NCBI RefSeq assembly: GCF_025938095.1
Contig: NZ_JAPCZF010000002.1
Span: 248,001 to 312,000, forward strand
DNA length: 64,000 nt
From: Novosphingobium sp. JCM 18896
GTDB lineage: Bacteria > Pseudomonadota > Alphaproteobacteria > Sphingomonadales > Sphingomonadaceae
Reading direction: 5' to 3'
Part shown: positions 8,026 through 16,250 of the stretch, one piece after another
Layout of the letters: every line of letters begins with the position of its first letter
How positions within the stretch are numbered: the first letter of the stretch is position 1
Made by a program: the position numbers and the translations under genes
Notes under the pieces: generated by a model
The model's input: the letters and a program-made list of their open reading frames with translations, nothing else
Told to the model about the DNA's origin: nothing
Databases searched by the model: none

Positions 8026-8849
8026 CCTTGCCGGCAATGCGGCAACGCAAGCGGCAAATCTTTGCCGCCCTCTCGCTGTTCCTCCTGACGGCCCCGGTCG
8101 CCGCCTTCGCGCAGGTCGCTCCGGCGGCACCCGCCGGCCCGGCCGCACCGGTCCCGGCCGCCGCGGCGATCCCCGGCGCGCTCGATCGCGCCTTCAGCTC
8201 GATGAACGGCGGCGCGCCGACGGGCATGAGCATGTCGCTCCAGCTGCTCCTCATCATGGGGCTGCTGACGATCCTGCCCAGCCTGATCCTGATGATGACC
8301 AGCTTCACCCGGATCCTCGTGGTGCTGTCGATCGTGCGTCAGGCCATCGGCCTGCAGCAGTCGCCGCCGAACCAGGTGCTGATCGGGCTGGCGCTGTTCC
8401 TGTCGCTGTTCGTCATGGCGCCGACGCTGGAGAAGGTGAACGCCAACGCGATCGCCCCCTACTCGGCCGGCACGATCAACGCCGCCCAGGCGATCCAGCT
8501 CGGCGGTAACGAGTTCCACGGCTTCATGATCCGCCAGACGCGCGAGAACGATCTCGCCATGTTCGCCGAAATGGCCAAGGCGCCCAAGTTCGCCCGCGCC
8601 CAGGACGTGCCCTTCTCGATCCTGCTGCCGGCCTTCGTCACCAGCGAGCTCAAGACCGCGTTCCAGATCGGCTTCATGCTGTTCCTGCCGTTCCTGGTGA
8701 TCGACCTCGTCGTCTCGTCAGTCCTCATGTCGCTGGGCATGATGATGATGAGCCCCGCGATCGTGTCGATGCCGTTCAAGCTGCTGCTCTTCGTCCTCGT
8801 CGACGGCTGGGCGCTCTTGATGGGTTCGCTGGCCTCGAGCTTCGGATAA
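8022..8849 (+). CDS. fliP: Flagellar export gate protein FliP
   Basis: FliP is the main subunit of the FliPQR export gate. The 275-residue protein has a cleavable signal peptide (about residues 10-30, ending AAFAQ), as is usual for FliP. A hydrophobic core follows with the family stretches LLLIMGLLTILPSLILMMTSFTR and the Met-rich VLMSLGMMMMSP. Several transmembrane helices are present, and the terminus is LLMGSLASSFG. It overlaps fliO by 4 nt and precedes fliQ by 6 nt. Confidence 0.97.
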   Translation: MTLPAMRQRKRQIFAALSLFLLTAPVAAFAQVAPAAPAGPAAPVPAAAAIPGALDRAFSSMNGGAPTGMSMSLQLLLIMGLLTILPSLILMMTSFTRILVVLSIVRQAIGLQQSPPNQVLIGLALFLSLFVMAPTLEKVNANAIAPYSAGTINAAQAIQLGGNEFHGFMIRQTRENDLAMFAEMAKAPKFARAQDVPFSILLPAFVTSELKTAFQIGFMLFLPFLVIDLVVSSVLMSLGMMMMSPAIVSMPFKLLLFVLVDGWALLMGSLASSFG

Positions 8850-8855
8850 GCCAAG

Positions 8856-9128
8856 ATGGAACAGTCGCAACACTTCCTCGCGCTCGCCGACCGCATGCTG
8901 TGGGTCGCCGCGCTGGCCTCGGCGCCGATCCTGATCACCACGCTGGCCGTGGGTCTGATCGTCGGCATCGTCCAGGCGGCCACCTCGGTCAACGAGCAGA
9001 CCTTGACCTTCGTGCCCAAGCTCGCCGTCACCGCCTTCGTCCTGGTCGTCTTCGGCGCCTCGATGATGGGGCTGATCGGCGACTTCACGAAGGAGATCTT
9101 CACCCAGATCGCGCAGGTAACCCGGTGA
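8856..9128 (+). CDS. fliQ: Flagellar export gate protein FliQ
   Basis: A 90-residue protein with two transmembrane helices and the FliQ core LIVGIVQAATSVNEQTL, which forms part of the export gate helical bundle. Its length and motif are typical. It lies 6 nt after fliP, and its stop overlaps the GTG start of fliR. Confidence 0.96.
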   Translation: MEQSQHFLALADRMLWVAALASAPILITTLAVGLIVGIVQAATSVNEQTLTFVPKLAVTAFVLVVFGASMMGLIGDFTKEIFTQIAQVTR

Positions 9129-9907
9129 TCAACATCGACTTCGGTTTCGGCGCGATCGAAGCCGAATTCTGGCGCTGGATGTTCGTGATGACGCGGATCG
9201 GCGCGGCGATGATGGCCGCCCCTTTCTTCGGCGCGAACTCGGTGCCGATGCAGGTGCGCGTGATCGTCACCGGCGCGGTCGCCGTGCTCGTCTGCGGCTG
9301 GCTGCCGGTGCAGGCGCCGCCGGCGCTGCTCTCGGCCAACGGCCTGCTGATGGTCATGGGCGAAGTCCTCGTCGGCCTGGCGCTCGGCTTCGTGCTGCAG
9401 CTGTCCTTCGCGGCGCCGACGATCGCCGCCGAGATCATCGGCGGCGGCATGGGCATGGCCATGGCCTCGACCGTCGATCCCAACAGCGGCGTGCAGTCGC
9501 CCGCGCTCGGCCAGTATTTCGCGGTGATCCTGACTCTGATCTTCCTCGCGCTCGGCGGCCACCTCCACTGGCTGTCGCTGGTGATCGACAGCTACTCGGT
9601 ATTCCCTCCGGGCCAGACCTGGCTCGGTCCCGAGAAGTTCGCGACGATCGCCGGCTTTGCCACGTCGATGTTCGCCACGGCCGTCGCGATCGCGCTGCCG
9701 GTCACCCTGGTGCTGCTCGTGGTCCAGGTGGTCACCGGCGTGCTCAGCCGCTCGGCCCCGGCGCTCAACCTGTTTGCGCTGGGTCTGCCCGCGGGCGTGC
9801 TCGCCGGCATCGCCGCGCTGATCATCTCCTTCCCCCTCATCACCGATCGCATGACCGACCTGTCGGCCAATGCGCTCGCTGAAACCAAGAGCGTGCTGGT
9901 CAAATGA
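9125..9907 (+). CDS. fliR: Flagellar export gate protein FliR
   Basis: FliR is the single-copy gate subunit beside FliP and FliQ. The start is the GTG at 9125, overlapping the fliQ stop, which gives 260 residues beginning VINIDFGFGAIEAEF; further upstream the frame is only a fliQ shadow. It shows six or so hydrophobic helices and the FliR-like stretch IAAEIIGGGMGMAMASTVDPNSG. The end overlaps flhB by 4 nt. Confidence 0.95.
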   Translation: MINIDFGFGAIEAEFWRWMFVMTRIGAAMMAAPFFGANSVPMQVRVIVTGAVAVLVCGWLPVQAPPALLSANGLLMVMGEVLVGLALGFVLQLSFAAPTIAAEIIGGGMGMAMASTVDPNSGVQSPALGQYFAVILTLIFLALGGHLHWLSLVIDSYSVFPPGQTWLGPEKFATIAGFATSMFATAVAIALPVTLVLLVVQVVTGVLSRSAPALNLFALGLPAGVLAGIAALIISFPLITDRMTDLSANALAETKSVLVK

Positions 9908-11043
9908 GCGAAAGCGCCGGCGAAAAGAGTTTTGCCCCTAGTCAGAAGCGCATCGACGATGCCGCGAAGAACGGTGACGTCCTTCGCTCCAAGGAGCTCG
10001 CCACCGCGGTGGGCATGCTGGTCGGCGTCATCTGGCTGAAGTTCGCCGGCCCCTGGGTGTTCGACGGCATGAGCAACGCGCTGCGCGTCGGCTTCACCTG
10101 GGATCGCGCCACGCTCGAGAACTTCCAGGCCGGCCCGATCCTCTATTCGCTGATGATGATGACGATGCCGCCGGTGCTGCTGCTCGGCGTCGCGGTCATG
10201 CTGTTCTCGCTGGTCTCGCAGCTCGGCTTCGGCACGGGCCGTTGGCTGCCCGGCAATCTCGCCCCCAAGGGCCAGCGCATCAACCCGCTGTCGGGCCTCA
10301 AGCGCATGTTCGGCCCCAACGGCCTGATCGAGCTGGGCAAGGGCCTGGTCAAGGTCGGCCTGCTCGGCACGATGGCCTGGTTCTGGGCCAGCGGTCGCGT
10401 TGCGGGCCTGCTCCACCTGGGCCAGGCCAATCTCCACGCACAGCTGACCTATGGTTGGGACGCGCTGATCTCGCTGCTGTTCACGCTGTCGTTCGGCCTG
10501 GTGCTGATCGCGCTCGCCGATTTCCCGATCCAGCTGATCCGCCGCATGGGCCGCCTGAAGATGACGCTTCAGGAAGTCCGCGACGAAGGCAAGGAACAGG
10601 AAGGCTCGCCCGAAAAGAAGGGCGCGATCAAGCGCCGCCAGCGCGAGATCGCCATGGGCGCGATGTCGTCGCAGATGCGCAAGGCCGATTTCGTGGTCAC
10701 CAACCCGACCCACTTTTCGGTCGCGCTTTCGTACAACCCCGAAGAGGCCGCGGCGCCCGTCGTCGTCGCCAAGGGCCGCGGCGAAAAGGCGCTCGCGATG
10801 CGCGAACTCGCCGCCGAGCTGTCGCTGCCGGTGCTCGAATATCCGGCGCTCGCGCGTTCGCTCTACTACACCACGCGCGAGCGGCAGATGATCCGCGAGG
10901 AGCTCTACGTCGCGGTCGCCGCGGTGCTGGGCTTCGTCATGTCGCTGAAGCGCGGCCACGCCGTCACCCGCCCGCAGGTCGACGTTCCGGTGCTTCTGCG
11001 CTTCGACACCGAGGGCCGCCTCGACCCGGCCGCGACGAACTGA
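9904..11043 (+). CDS. flhB: Flagellar export switch protein FlhB
   Basis: FlhB is the membrane gate regulator that changes export specificity after self-cleavage. The 379-residue protein has an N-terminal EKSFAPSQKRIDDA motif, four transmembrane helices (about residues 33-205), and the linker KMTLQEVRDEGKE. The autocleavage site NPTH lies at 267-270, within VVTNPTHFSVAL. All elements for normal switching with FliK are present. It overlaps fliR by ATGA and is the last gene of the tightly coupled export block. Confidence 0.97.
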   Translation: MSESAGEKSFAPSQKRIDDAAKNGDVLRSKELATAVGMLVGVIWLKFAGPWVFDGMSNALRVGFTWDRATLENFQAGPILYSLMMMTMPPVLLLGVAVMLFSLVSQLGFGTGRWLPGNLAPKGQRINPLSGLKRMFGPNGLIELGKGLVKVGLLGTMAWFWASGRVAGLLHLGQANLHAQLTYGWDALISLLFTLSFGLVLIALADFPIQLIRRMGRLKMTLQEVRDEGKEQEGSPEKKGAIKRRQREIAMGAMSSQMRKADFVVTNPTHFSVALSYNPEEAAAPVVVAKGRGEKALAMRELAAELSLPVLEYPALARSLYYTTRERQMIREELYVAVAAVLGFVMSLKRGHAVTRPQVDVPVLLRFDTEGRLDPAATN

Positions 11044-11067
11044 TCCGCAGACCGCATTCAACCTCTT

Positions 11068-11092
11068 AACGGGAGCGGCGCAGAGCCGTTTT
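11068..11092 (+). terminator. Weak hairpin with short T run between flhB and fliD
   Basis: AACGG (11068-11072) can pair with CCGTT (11086-11090), and the hairpin is followed by two more T. An alternative inner CGGC/GCCG stem competes with it. It lies in the only sizeable gap (56 nt) of this part of the cluster. It could be partial termination or chance. Confidence 0.25.
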
Positions 11093-11099
11093 AGAAACC

Positions 11100-12566
11100 A
11101 TGGCAACTTCAGTCAGCTCGACCCAGTCGGTCACCCAGACCGCGACGCAGCAGCTTCTGACCTCGCTCGGCGCGGGCAGCGGCGTCGACATGGCGGGGCT
11201 GGCGACCAGCCTGGCCCAGGCGCAGTTCGCGGCGAAGAAGGACCGGCTGACCACCCAGTCCGAAAAGCTCGACGCGCAGATCTCGGCCGCCTCGACGCTG
11301 AAGAGCGCGATCTCGAACCTGGCCACCTCGCTCAGCTCGCGCGTCCGCACCGGCGACCTTTCGTCGCAGCCGCAGCTCGCCAACTCGGCGGTCGCGACGG
11401 CGACGCTGTCGGGCACGACGATCGCCAAGGGCAGCTATTCGCTCGAGGTCACCAAGCTCGCGACTTCGCAGACCTTGGCGAGCGAAAGCTTCGGTTCGCC
11501 GACCAGCCCGGCAGGCGCGGGCAAGCTGACGATCTCGTTCGGCACGGTCAGCGGCACCAGCTTCAATACCACCAGTGGCACAACCCCACTCGAGATCGAC
11601 GTGACCGACGGCCAGACGCTGACCGACGTCGCCAACATGATCAATGCGAAGAACGCGGGCATCACCGCCTACGTCTCGAACACGACCGATGGCGCCAAGC
11701 TTGTCCTCAAGGGCTCCACCGGCGCGGCCAGCGCTTTCAAGATCGACGCGACAAATGTTACGGGCGATCTCGGCGACCTGGCAGCCAATCCCGCCACGGC
11801 AGCGCCCGAACGCCTGATCACGACCGCTGGCGACGCGAACTTCAAGCTCGACGGCTTGGCGATCACCTCTGCGACCAACAAGGTCGTCGACGCCATTCCC
11901 GGCGTCGAACTCAACCTCACCGGCACCAACACCAACGTGCCGACGACCGTGACCTTCTCCGATCCGAGCTCGTCGATCACCTCGGCGATGACCGACCTGA
12001 CCGAGGCGCTCAACGAGATCGTCACCCAGCTCAACACGCTGACCGATGCGAAGACCGGCGAACTCGCGCGCGACAGCGGCGCGCTGGCGCTGCGCCGCAC
12101 GATGCAGGGGCTGACCAGCAAGATCATCATGCCCAATGCCGCCGAAGGAATCCCGCGGTCGATGGCCGACCTGGGCCTGTCGATCCAGAAGGACGGCACC
12201 TTCACGCTCGACACCGCGCGCCTGACCGCGACGCTCAAGAACAACCCGCAGGAAGCCGCGGCGATGTTCACCAACGGCCTCTACGGCGTCGACGCGACGA
12301 TCAGCGAAATCTCGCGCAACATGTCGTCGATCAGCACGGACACCAAGAGCTACGGCGCGACCTTGGGCAACTCGATCGCGGCGATGACCGCGCAGAAGAC
12401 CAAGAACACCGAGAGCCTGACCACCTTGTCCGAAAAGCAGGAACTGCTGCGCACGCAGCTGGTCGCGCGCTTCTCGGCCTCGGACAGCCAGGTCGGCGCC
12501 TCGAAGTCGACCTTGAGCTTCCTCAAGAACCAGATCGCCGCCTGGAACGGCACGAGCAATAGCTAA
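11100..12566 (+). CDS. fliD: Flagellar filament cap protein FliD (HAP2)
   Basis: FliD is exported and caps the growing filament to fold flagellin. The 488-residue protein is Ser/Thr/Ala-rich and has almost no Cys or Trp, like axial proteins. It shows the FliD N-terminal signature SGVDMAGLATSLAQAQ (about residues 25-40), heptad-like D0 regions at both ends, and the C-terminal FliD segment SMADLGLSIQKDGTFTLDTARL (about 355-375). It is followed closely by its usual partner fliS. Confidence 0.94.
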   Translation: MATSVSSTQSVTQTATQQLLTSLGAGSGVDMAGLATSLAQAQFAAKKDRLTTQSEKLDAQISAASTLKSAISNLATSLSSRVRTGDLSSQPQLANSAVATATLSGTTIAKGSYSLEVTKLATSQTLASESFGSPTSPAGAGKLTISFGTVSGTSFNTTSGTTPLEIDVTDGQTLTDVANMINAKNAGITAYVSNTTDGAKLVLKGSTGAASAFKIDATNVTGDLGDLAANPATAAPERLITTAGDANFKLDGLAITSATNKVVDAIPGVELNLTGTNTNVPTTVTFSDPSSSITSAMTDLTEALNEIVTQLNTLTDAKTGELARDSGALALRRTMQGLTSKIIMPNAAEGIPRSMADLGLSIQKDGTFTLDTARLTATLKNNPQEAAAMFTNGLYGVDATISEISRNMSSISTDTKSYGATLGNSIAAMTAQKTKNTESLTTLSEKQELLRTQLVARFSASDSQVGASKSTLSFLKNQIAAWNGTSNS

Positions 12567-12576
12567 GGCCTGAACC

Positions 12577-12960
12577 GTGCTGGCAATCCGCTCCCCCCAT
12601 GAAGCCTACCGCCGCGTCGATTTCGACGCCCGCGTCGAAGGCGCCGACCCCAGCCACCTGGTCGGGCTGTGCTACGAACAGCTCGTCTCGTCGCTCGGTT
12701 CCGCGATGTTCGCGCAGGAGCGCGGCGACAACAGCCTCAAGAGCAAGGCGCTGACCCGCGCGCTCTCGGCGATCACCGCACTGAAGATGGGCGTCAGTGG
12801 CACCGATGCGACGGCGCAGGCGCTCAACCATCTCTACGAAGCGGCGCGCCGCGCGATCCTCGACAGCGCGCTCAATTTCGATGCCAAGGTCCTCGGCACG
12901 ATCCGCCAGGATTTCATCGAGATTTCGCAGGCGATGAACCTGTCGAGCCAGTCGAACTGA
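12577..12960 (+). CDS. fliS: Flagellin export chaperone FliS
   Basis: A 127-residue helical protein with the FliS core (AYRRVDFDARVEGADPSHLVGLCYEQLVSSL...). FliS binds the flagellin C-terminus in the cytoplasm and delivers it to the FlhA export gate. It starts with GTG 10 nt after fliD stops. No flagellin gene lies in the window, so its client must be encoded elsewhere. Confidence 0.93.
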   Translation: MLAIRSPHEAYRRVDFDARVEGADPSHLVGLCYEQLVSSLGSAMFAQERGDNSLKSKALTRALSAITALKMGVSGTDATAQALNHLYEAARRAILDSALNFDAKVLGTIRQDFIEISQAMNLSSQSN

Positions 12961-12968
12961 TCTTCGCG

Positions 12969-12990
12969 CGGGCGATCTAGCCTTCGCCCG
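12969..12990. terminator. Perfect 7-bp hairpin after fliS, end of flagellar cluster
   Basis: CGGGCGA (12969-12975) and TCGCCCG (12984-12990) form a perfect stem with an 8-nt loop, 9 nt after the fliS stop. No T run follows, so termination is possible but not shown. Confidence 0.35.
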
Positions 12991-13082
12991 TTCGAAGATA
13001 TACATCCGCTATCGATCAATTCGGCCGGCGAACCGGAAGAATTTCGCATCCATCCCGCGCAGAACTTGCTAGGATGCGTCGG

Positions 13083-13697
13083 ATGGACAGTGCAAGGCAC
13101 ATCATCCTGGTCGATGGCGATCTGCGGCGCCGCGCAGCCATTTCCCATTATCTTTCCGGGCGCGGCGTTCACGTCGAACCGTTCGAGACGGTTGCCGAGC
13201 TCGGCGGCCACTGGCCGCGCCAGGGCATCATCATGATCCACGACAGCGGCTCGGCGATCATCCAGCTCACCGAACAGCTCGTACAGTCGGGCAACTGGCT
13301 GCCCGTCGTCGCCTTCGGCGAGAAGCCGGGGCCGCGCCGCATCGTCGAGGCCGTGCTCGGCGGCGCGATCGACTATCTGGCCTGGCCGTTCGACGATGCC
13401 GAGCTCGACCACATGCTGATGACCGCGGACGACCGCGCCGAGAACGTCGGCCACGCGCGCCTGCGCGAAGCCGTCGCGCGCAGCCGGATCGAGCGGCTGA
13501 CCCAGCGCGAGCGCGAGGTGCTGGTCGGCATGGCCGCCGGCCGTTCGAACCGCACCATCGCCGAAGAGCTGGCGATCAGCCCGCGCACGGTGGAGATCCA
13601 CCGCGCCAAGATGCTGACCAAGATCGGCGCCGCGCACACTTCCGAGGCGATCCGCGTGGCGATCGAGGCGGCGCTGATCCGCGAGACCTCGCACTGA
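13083..13697 (+). CDS. LuxR/FixJ-type response regulator with degenerate receiver
   Basis: A 204-residue regulator with an N-terminal receiver-like domain (1-120) and a C-terminal LuxR helix-turn-helix (about 137-200; LTQREREVLVGMAAGRSNRTIAEELAISPRTVEIHRAKM). The acidic pair (D11, D13) and a candidate phospho-acceptor D54 (IHDSG) remain. The switch Thr position reads F78, and the invariant Lys of the xKPF loop is W101 (AWPFDD). The receiver may therefore act without normal phosphorylation. The ATG at 13083 is preferred over 13074 because AGGA at 13071-13074 fits it. It lies just downstream of fliS and may control motility; this is inference. Confidence 0.85.
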   Translation: MDSARHIILVDGDLRRRAAISHYLSGRGVHVEPFETVAELGGHWPRQGIIMIHDSGSAIIQLTEQLVQSGNWLPVVAFGEKPGPRRIVEAVLGGAIDYLAWPFDDAELDHMLMTADDRAENVGHARLREAVARSRIERLTQREREVLVGMAAGRSNRTIAEELAISPRTVEIHRAKMLTKIGAAHTSEAIRVAIEAALIRETSH

Positions 13698-13733
13698 TCT
13701 TTGCGGCTGCCGTCGTTCGGCACCCGCGCAGCC

Positions 13734-14456
13734 TCATCCCATCGTCGCGGCGACGTCGAGCAGCCGCTCGGTCACCCAGTCGGGTTCGGTCAGCATCAGG
13801 TCGTGGCCGGTGTCGATGTCCCAGACGCGGCCCTGCGAACGCTCGCGCAGCAGGTCCATGTCGCGGCCGGGGATCGTCGGCGTGCAGATGATGTGGCTCT
13901 CGGGCAGCGCGCGCATCGCCGCCTCGTTCCGCAGCACCAGCTTCTGCGAGAAGCAGGCCCACGGCTGCGGCGTCAGTCGTTCGTAGGTCCATTGCGCCAG
14001 CGCCGGATCGTGGATGCCGAAGAAGCCCGGGTGGATCGGATCGGGCTTCATCACCAGCTCGACCCCGTTCTCGACATAGAGCCCCTGCCGCGCCGCATCG
14101 ATGTTGGCGAAGGCGTGTTCGTGCAGCGATTCGCCGTCGCGCGGATAGGCCGCGTCGAGATAGACGCGGTGACCGACGCGCTGCGGCGCACGATCGGCCA
14201 CGCCGGTGATGACCATCCCGCCATAGGAATGGCCGACGAGGATCGCCCCGGTCAGATCCTCCCACTGCAGCAGGTTGACGACGTCATCGATGTGGGTGTC
14301 GAGATCGATGCCCGGATGCAACTGGTGCGTGTGCTCGCCCATGCCCGGCAGCGACGGCGTGTAGACGATTTGCCCCTTCGCCTGCAGCCGCCTCGCCACG
14401 GGCTGATAGCACCAGCCGCCATGCCCGCCGCCGTGCACCAATACGAAGGTCGCCAT
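13734..14456 (-). CDS. Alpha/beta hydrolase (esterase/hydroxynitrile lyase-like)
   Basis: A 240-residue single-domain alpha/beta hydrolase. It has the oxyanion motif HGGGHGGWCY (8-17), nucleophile elbow GHSYGG with S77, and a C-terminal catalytic His in DTGHDLML. Length and motifs fit the plant-type esterase/HNL and EstC-like group that hydrolyses small esters. No signal peptide is seen, so it is cytoplasmic. It is divergent from a tetR gene across an 80-nt gap with a perfect 16-bp palindrome, so that regulator probably represses it. Substrate unknown. Confidence 0.85.
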   Translation of the reverse strand: MATFVLVHGGGHGGWCYQPVARRLQAKGQIVYTPSLPGMGEHTHQLHPGIDLDTHIDDVVNLLQWEDLTGAILVGHSYGGMVITGVADRAPQRVGHRVYLDAAYPRDGESLHEHAFANIDAARQGLYVENGVELVMKPDPIHPGFFGIHDPALAQWTYERLTPQPWACFSQKLVLRNEAAMRALPESHIICTPTIPGRDMDLLRERSQGRVWDIDTGHDLMLTEPDWVTERLLDVAATMG

Positions 14457-14473
14457 TCCGCACTCCCCAAAAA

Positions 14474-14489
14474 GTTATCGATCGATAAC
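14474..14489. promoter_or_regulatory. Perfect 16-bp palindrome, likely TetR operator
   Basis: GTTATCGATCGATAAC is fully self-complementary and lies between the divergent hydrolase (start 14456) and tetR (start 14537). Position and symmetry are typical of a TetR-family operator controlling both directions. Confidence 0.6.
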
Positions 14490-14536
14490 CTGTCCCCGGC
14501 TTGCGCCTGAGTCAAGGATCGCGCTAGCACCGCCCC

Positions 14537-15109
14537 GTGGATGCCATCACGCCCCCTCCCCGCAAGCGCGACGCCGTCGCCACGCGCGCGCGCATTCTCG
14601 AGGCGGCGCAGCGCGCCTTTTCCGAGACCGGCTATTCGCACACGGGCATCCGCGAGATCGCCGGTATGGCGGGCACGAGCTCGACCCTGCTGCTGCGCTA
14701 TTTCGGTTCGAAGGCCGGCCTGTTCGAGGCGGCGCTGACCGCGTCCATGCCGATCGACGCGGTCTTCGCCCAACCGCGCGAGACGATCGGTCGCAGCCTT
14801 GCCGAAGCCCTGCTCGACCCCGCCAATGCCGTACGCCCGCCGCTGATGATCGCGCTCGCCGCGGGCGATCCCGAGGCCGCGGCGATCGCCGCGAAGGTGT
14901 TCGAGAGCAAGACCGTGGCGCCGGTCGCCGCCTGGCTCGGCGGTGCCGACGGCCGCGCCCGGTCGCTCGAGATGGCCATGCTGGCGACGGGCCTGGTCAG
15001 CTATCTGCGGCAATTGCCGCTGCGCCCGCCGAGCGCGGACGAACGCGAACATATCGTCGCCTGGTTCGCCGGCGCCATTCAGGCGATCGTCGACCAGACG
15101 GAACGATAA
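14537..15109 (+). CDS. TetR/AcrR family regulator
   Basis: A 190-residue regulator. The N-terminal helix-turn-helix (about 12-60) reads ATRARILEAAQRAFSETGYSHTGIREIAGMAGTSSTLLLRYFGSK; the ligand-binding half is Ala-rich. The start is GTG at 14537. It is divergent from an esterase and followed 13 nt later by an HSL-type esterase on its own strand, so it probably controls both esterases through the palindrome at 14474-14489. Ligand unknown. Confidence 0.88.
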   Translation: MDAITPPPRKRDAVATRARILEAAQRAFSETGYSHTGIREIAGMAGTSSTLLLRYFGSKAGLFEAALTASMPIDAVFAQPRETIGRSLAEALLDPANAVRPPLMIALAAGDPEAAAIAAKVFESKTVAPVAAWLGGADGRARSLEMAMLATGLVSYLRQLPLRPPSADEREHIVAWFAGAIQAIVDQTER

Positions 15110-15122
15110 CCGGGAGATACCG

Positions 15123-16100
15123 ATGACCGACCGCCTCGACCTGGTCGCCCCCGAACTCCGGGCGGCGCTCGACTATTTCCCCAAGATCGACTTCAGCGCC
15201 GGGATCGAGCCCTACCGCGGCAACATCTTCGGCGCCGAACGGCCGCCGCTGCCGCCCGAGCTGGTTGCGGTCGAGCACGAGGAACGCCTGATCGCCGGGC
15301 ATCCCGGCGATCCCGACGTGCGCATCCTGATCTATACCCCGCCCGGCGCCGCAACCGCGCTCCGCCCGGCGATCCTGGAAATCCACGGCGGCGGCTTCGT
15401 CATCGGCAATGCCGACATGGGCGACGCCGGCAACCGCGCGCTCGCCCTGCGGCTCGGTTGTGTCGTCGTTTCGGTCGACTATCGGCTCGCGCCCGAAACC
15501 GTGTGGCCCGGCGCGCTGCACGACTGCTACGCCGCGCTGACCTGGCTGCACGACAATGCCGGAGCACTCGGCGTCGATCCGACGCGCATCGCCATCGCCG
15601 GCGGCAGCGCGGGCGGTGGTCATGCGGCAGCGCTGGCGATCCACGCGCGCGATCAGGCCAAGAAGGACAGGGGCGGCCCGGCAATCTGCTTCCAGCTGCT
15701 CGACTTCCCGATGCTCGACGATCGCACCTGCAGCGCCGCCGATCCGCATCCCTATTGCGGCGATTTCGGCTGGACGCCGGAGATGAACCGCTTCGGCTGG
15801 CGCTCGCTGCTCGGCACCGAGCCGGGCGGGCCGGACGTGTCAGAGGCCATGGCTCCGGCGCGGACCCGCGACCTCTCGCACCTGCCCCCGGCCTACATCA
15901 TGGTCGGCGCGCTCGATCTCTTCCTCGAGGAGGATCTCGAATATGCCCGCCGCCTGGCGCGCGAGGGCGTGCCCGTGGAACTGCACGTCATTCCGGGCGC
16001 CTACCACGGCTTCGGGCTCGCGCAGAGCGCACCGCAGACGCAGCAGGCGATCCGCTGGCGCATGGACGCTCTGGCGCGGGCGCTGGGTGTTACTCTTTAA
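15123..16100 (+). CDS. Alpha/beta hydrolase, hormone-sensitive lipase (HSL) family
   Basis: A 325-residue carboxylesterase with the HSL oxyanion motif HGGG (88-91), nucleophile motif GGSAGGG with S162, acid D265 (GALDLF) and H295 (AYHGFG), giving a full catalytic triad. No signal peptide. It follows tetR by 13 nt with a GGGAG ribosome site, so it is likely co-transcribed. HSL enzymes cleave acetyl and short- to medium-chain esters of alcohols or natural products; the actual substrate is not readable. The gene ends against a long palindromic repeat. Confidence 0.9.
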   Translation: MTDRLDLVAPELRAALDYFPKIDFSAGIEPYRGNIFGAERPPLPPELVAVEHEERLIAGHPGDPDVRILIYTPPGAATALRPAILEIHGGGFVIGNADMGDAGNRALALRLGCVVVSVDYRLAPETVWPGALHDCYAALTWLHDNAGALGVDPTRIAIAGGSAGGGHAAALAIHARDQAKKDRGGPAICFQLLDFPMLDDRTCSAADPHPYCGDFGWTPEMNRFGWRSLLGTEPGGPDVSEAMAPARTRDLSHLPPAYIMVGALDLFLEEDLEYARRLAREGVPVELHVIPGAYHGFGLAQSAPQTQQAIRWRMDALARALGVTL

Positions 16101-16101
16101 A

Positions 16102-16246
16102 GTTCCTCCCTGTCCGCGAAGCGGATGGGGAGGTGGCACCCGCGAAGCGGGTGACGGAGGGGCCCTGGCGCTGCCTCCCCCTCCACCACCAGCCCTTCGG
16201 TCTGGCGGTCCCCCTCCCCATTCCGCTGCGCGGAACAGGGAGGAAC
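16102..16246. repeat. Long imperfect palindromic repeat, copy 1, between convergent genes
   Basis: About 145 bp. The left arm (GTTCCTCCCTGTCCGCG...GGGGAGGTGG...GACGGAGGGG) is mirrored on the right (CCCCCTCCACCACC...CCCCTCCCC...CAGGGAGGAAC), with nested GCGAAGC hairpins. It fills the gap between the ends of the HSL esterase and luxC. A second copy of the same family is at 21193-21326. Such elements are common in sphingomonads; it could work as a two-way terminator. Confidence 0.8.
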
Positions 16247-16250
16247 GGGT

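Noticed and set aside
12543..12557. GG-N10-GC spacing at the fliD end as a third sigma-54 promoter
   Set aside because: It matches only about half of the consensus and would start transcription some 8 nt before fliS, leaving no room for a ribosome site.
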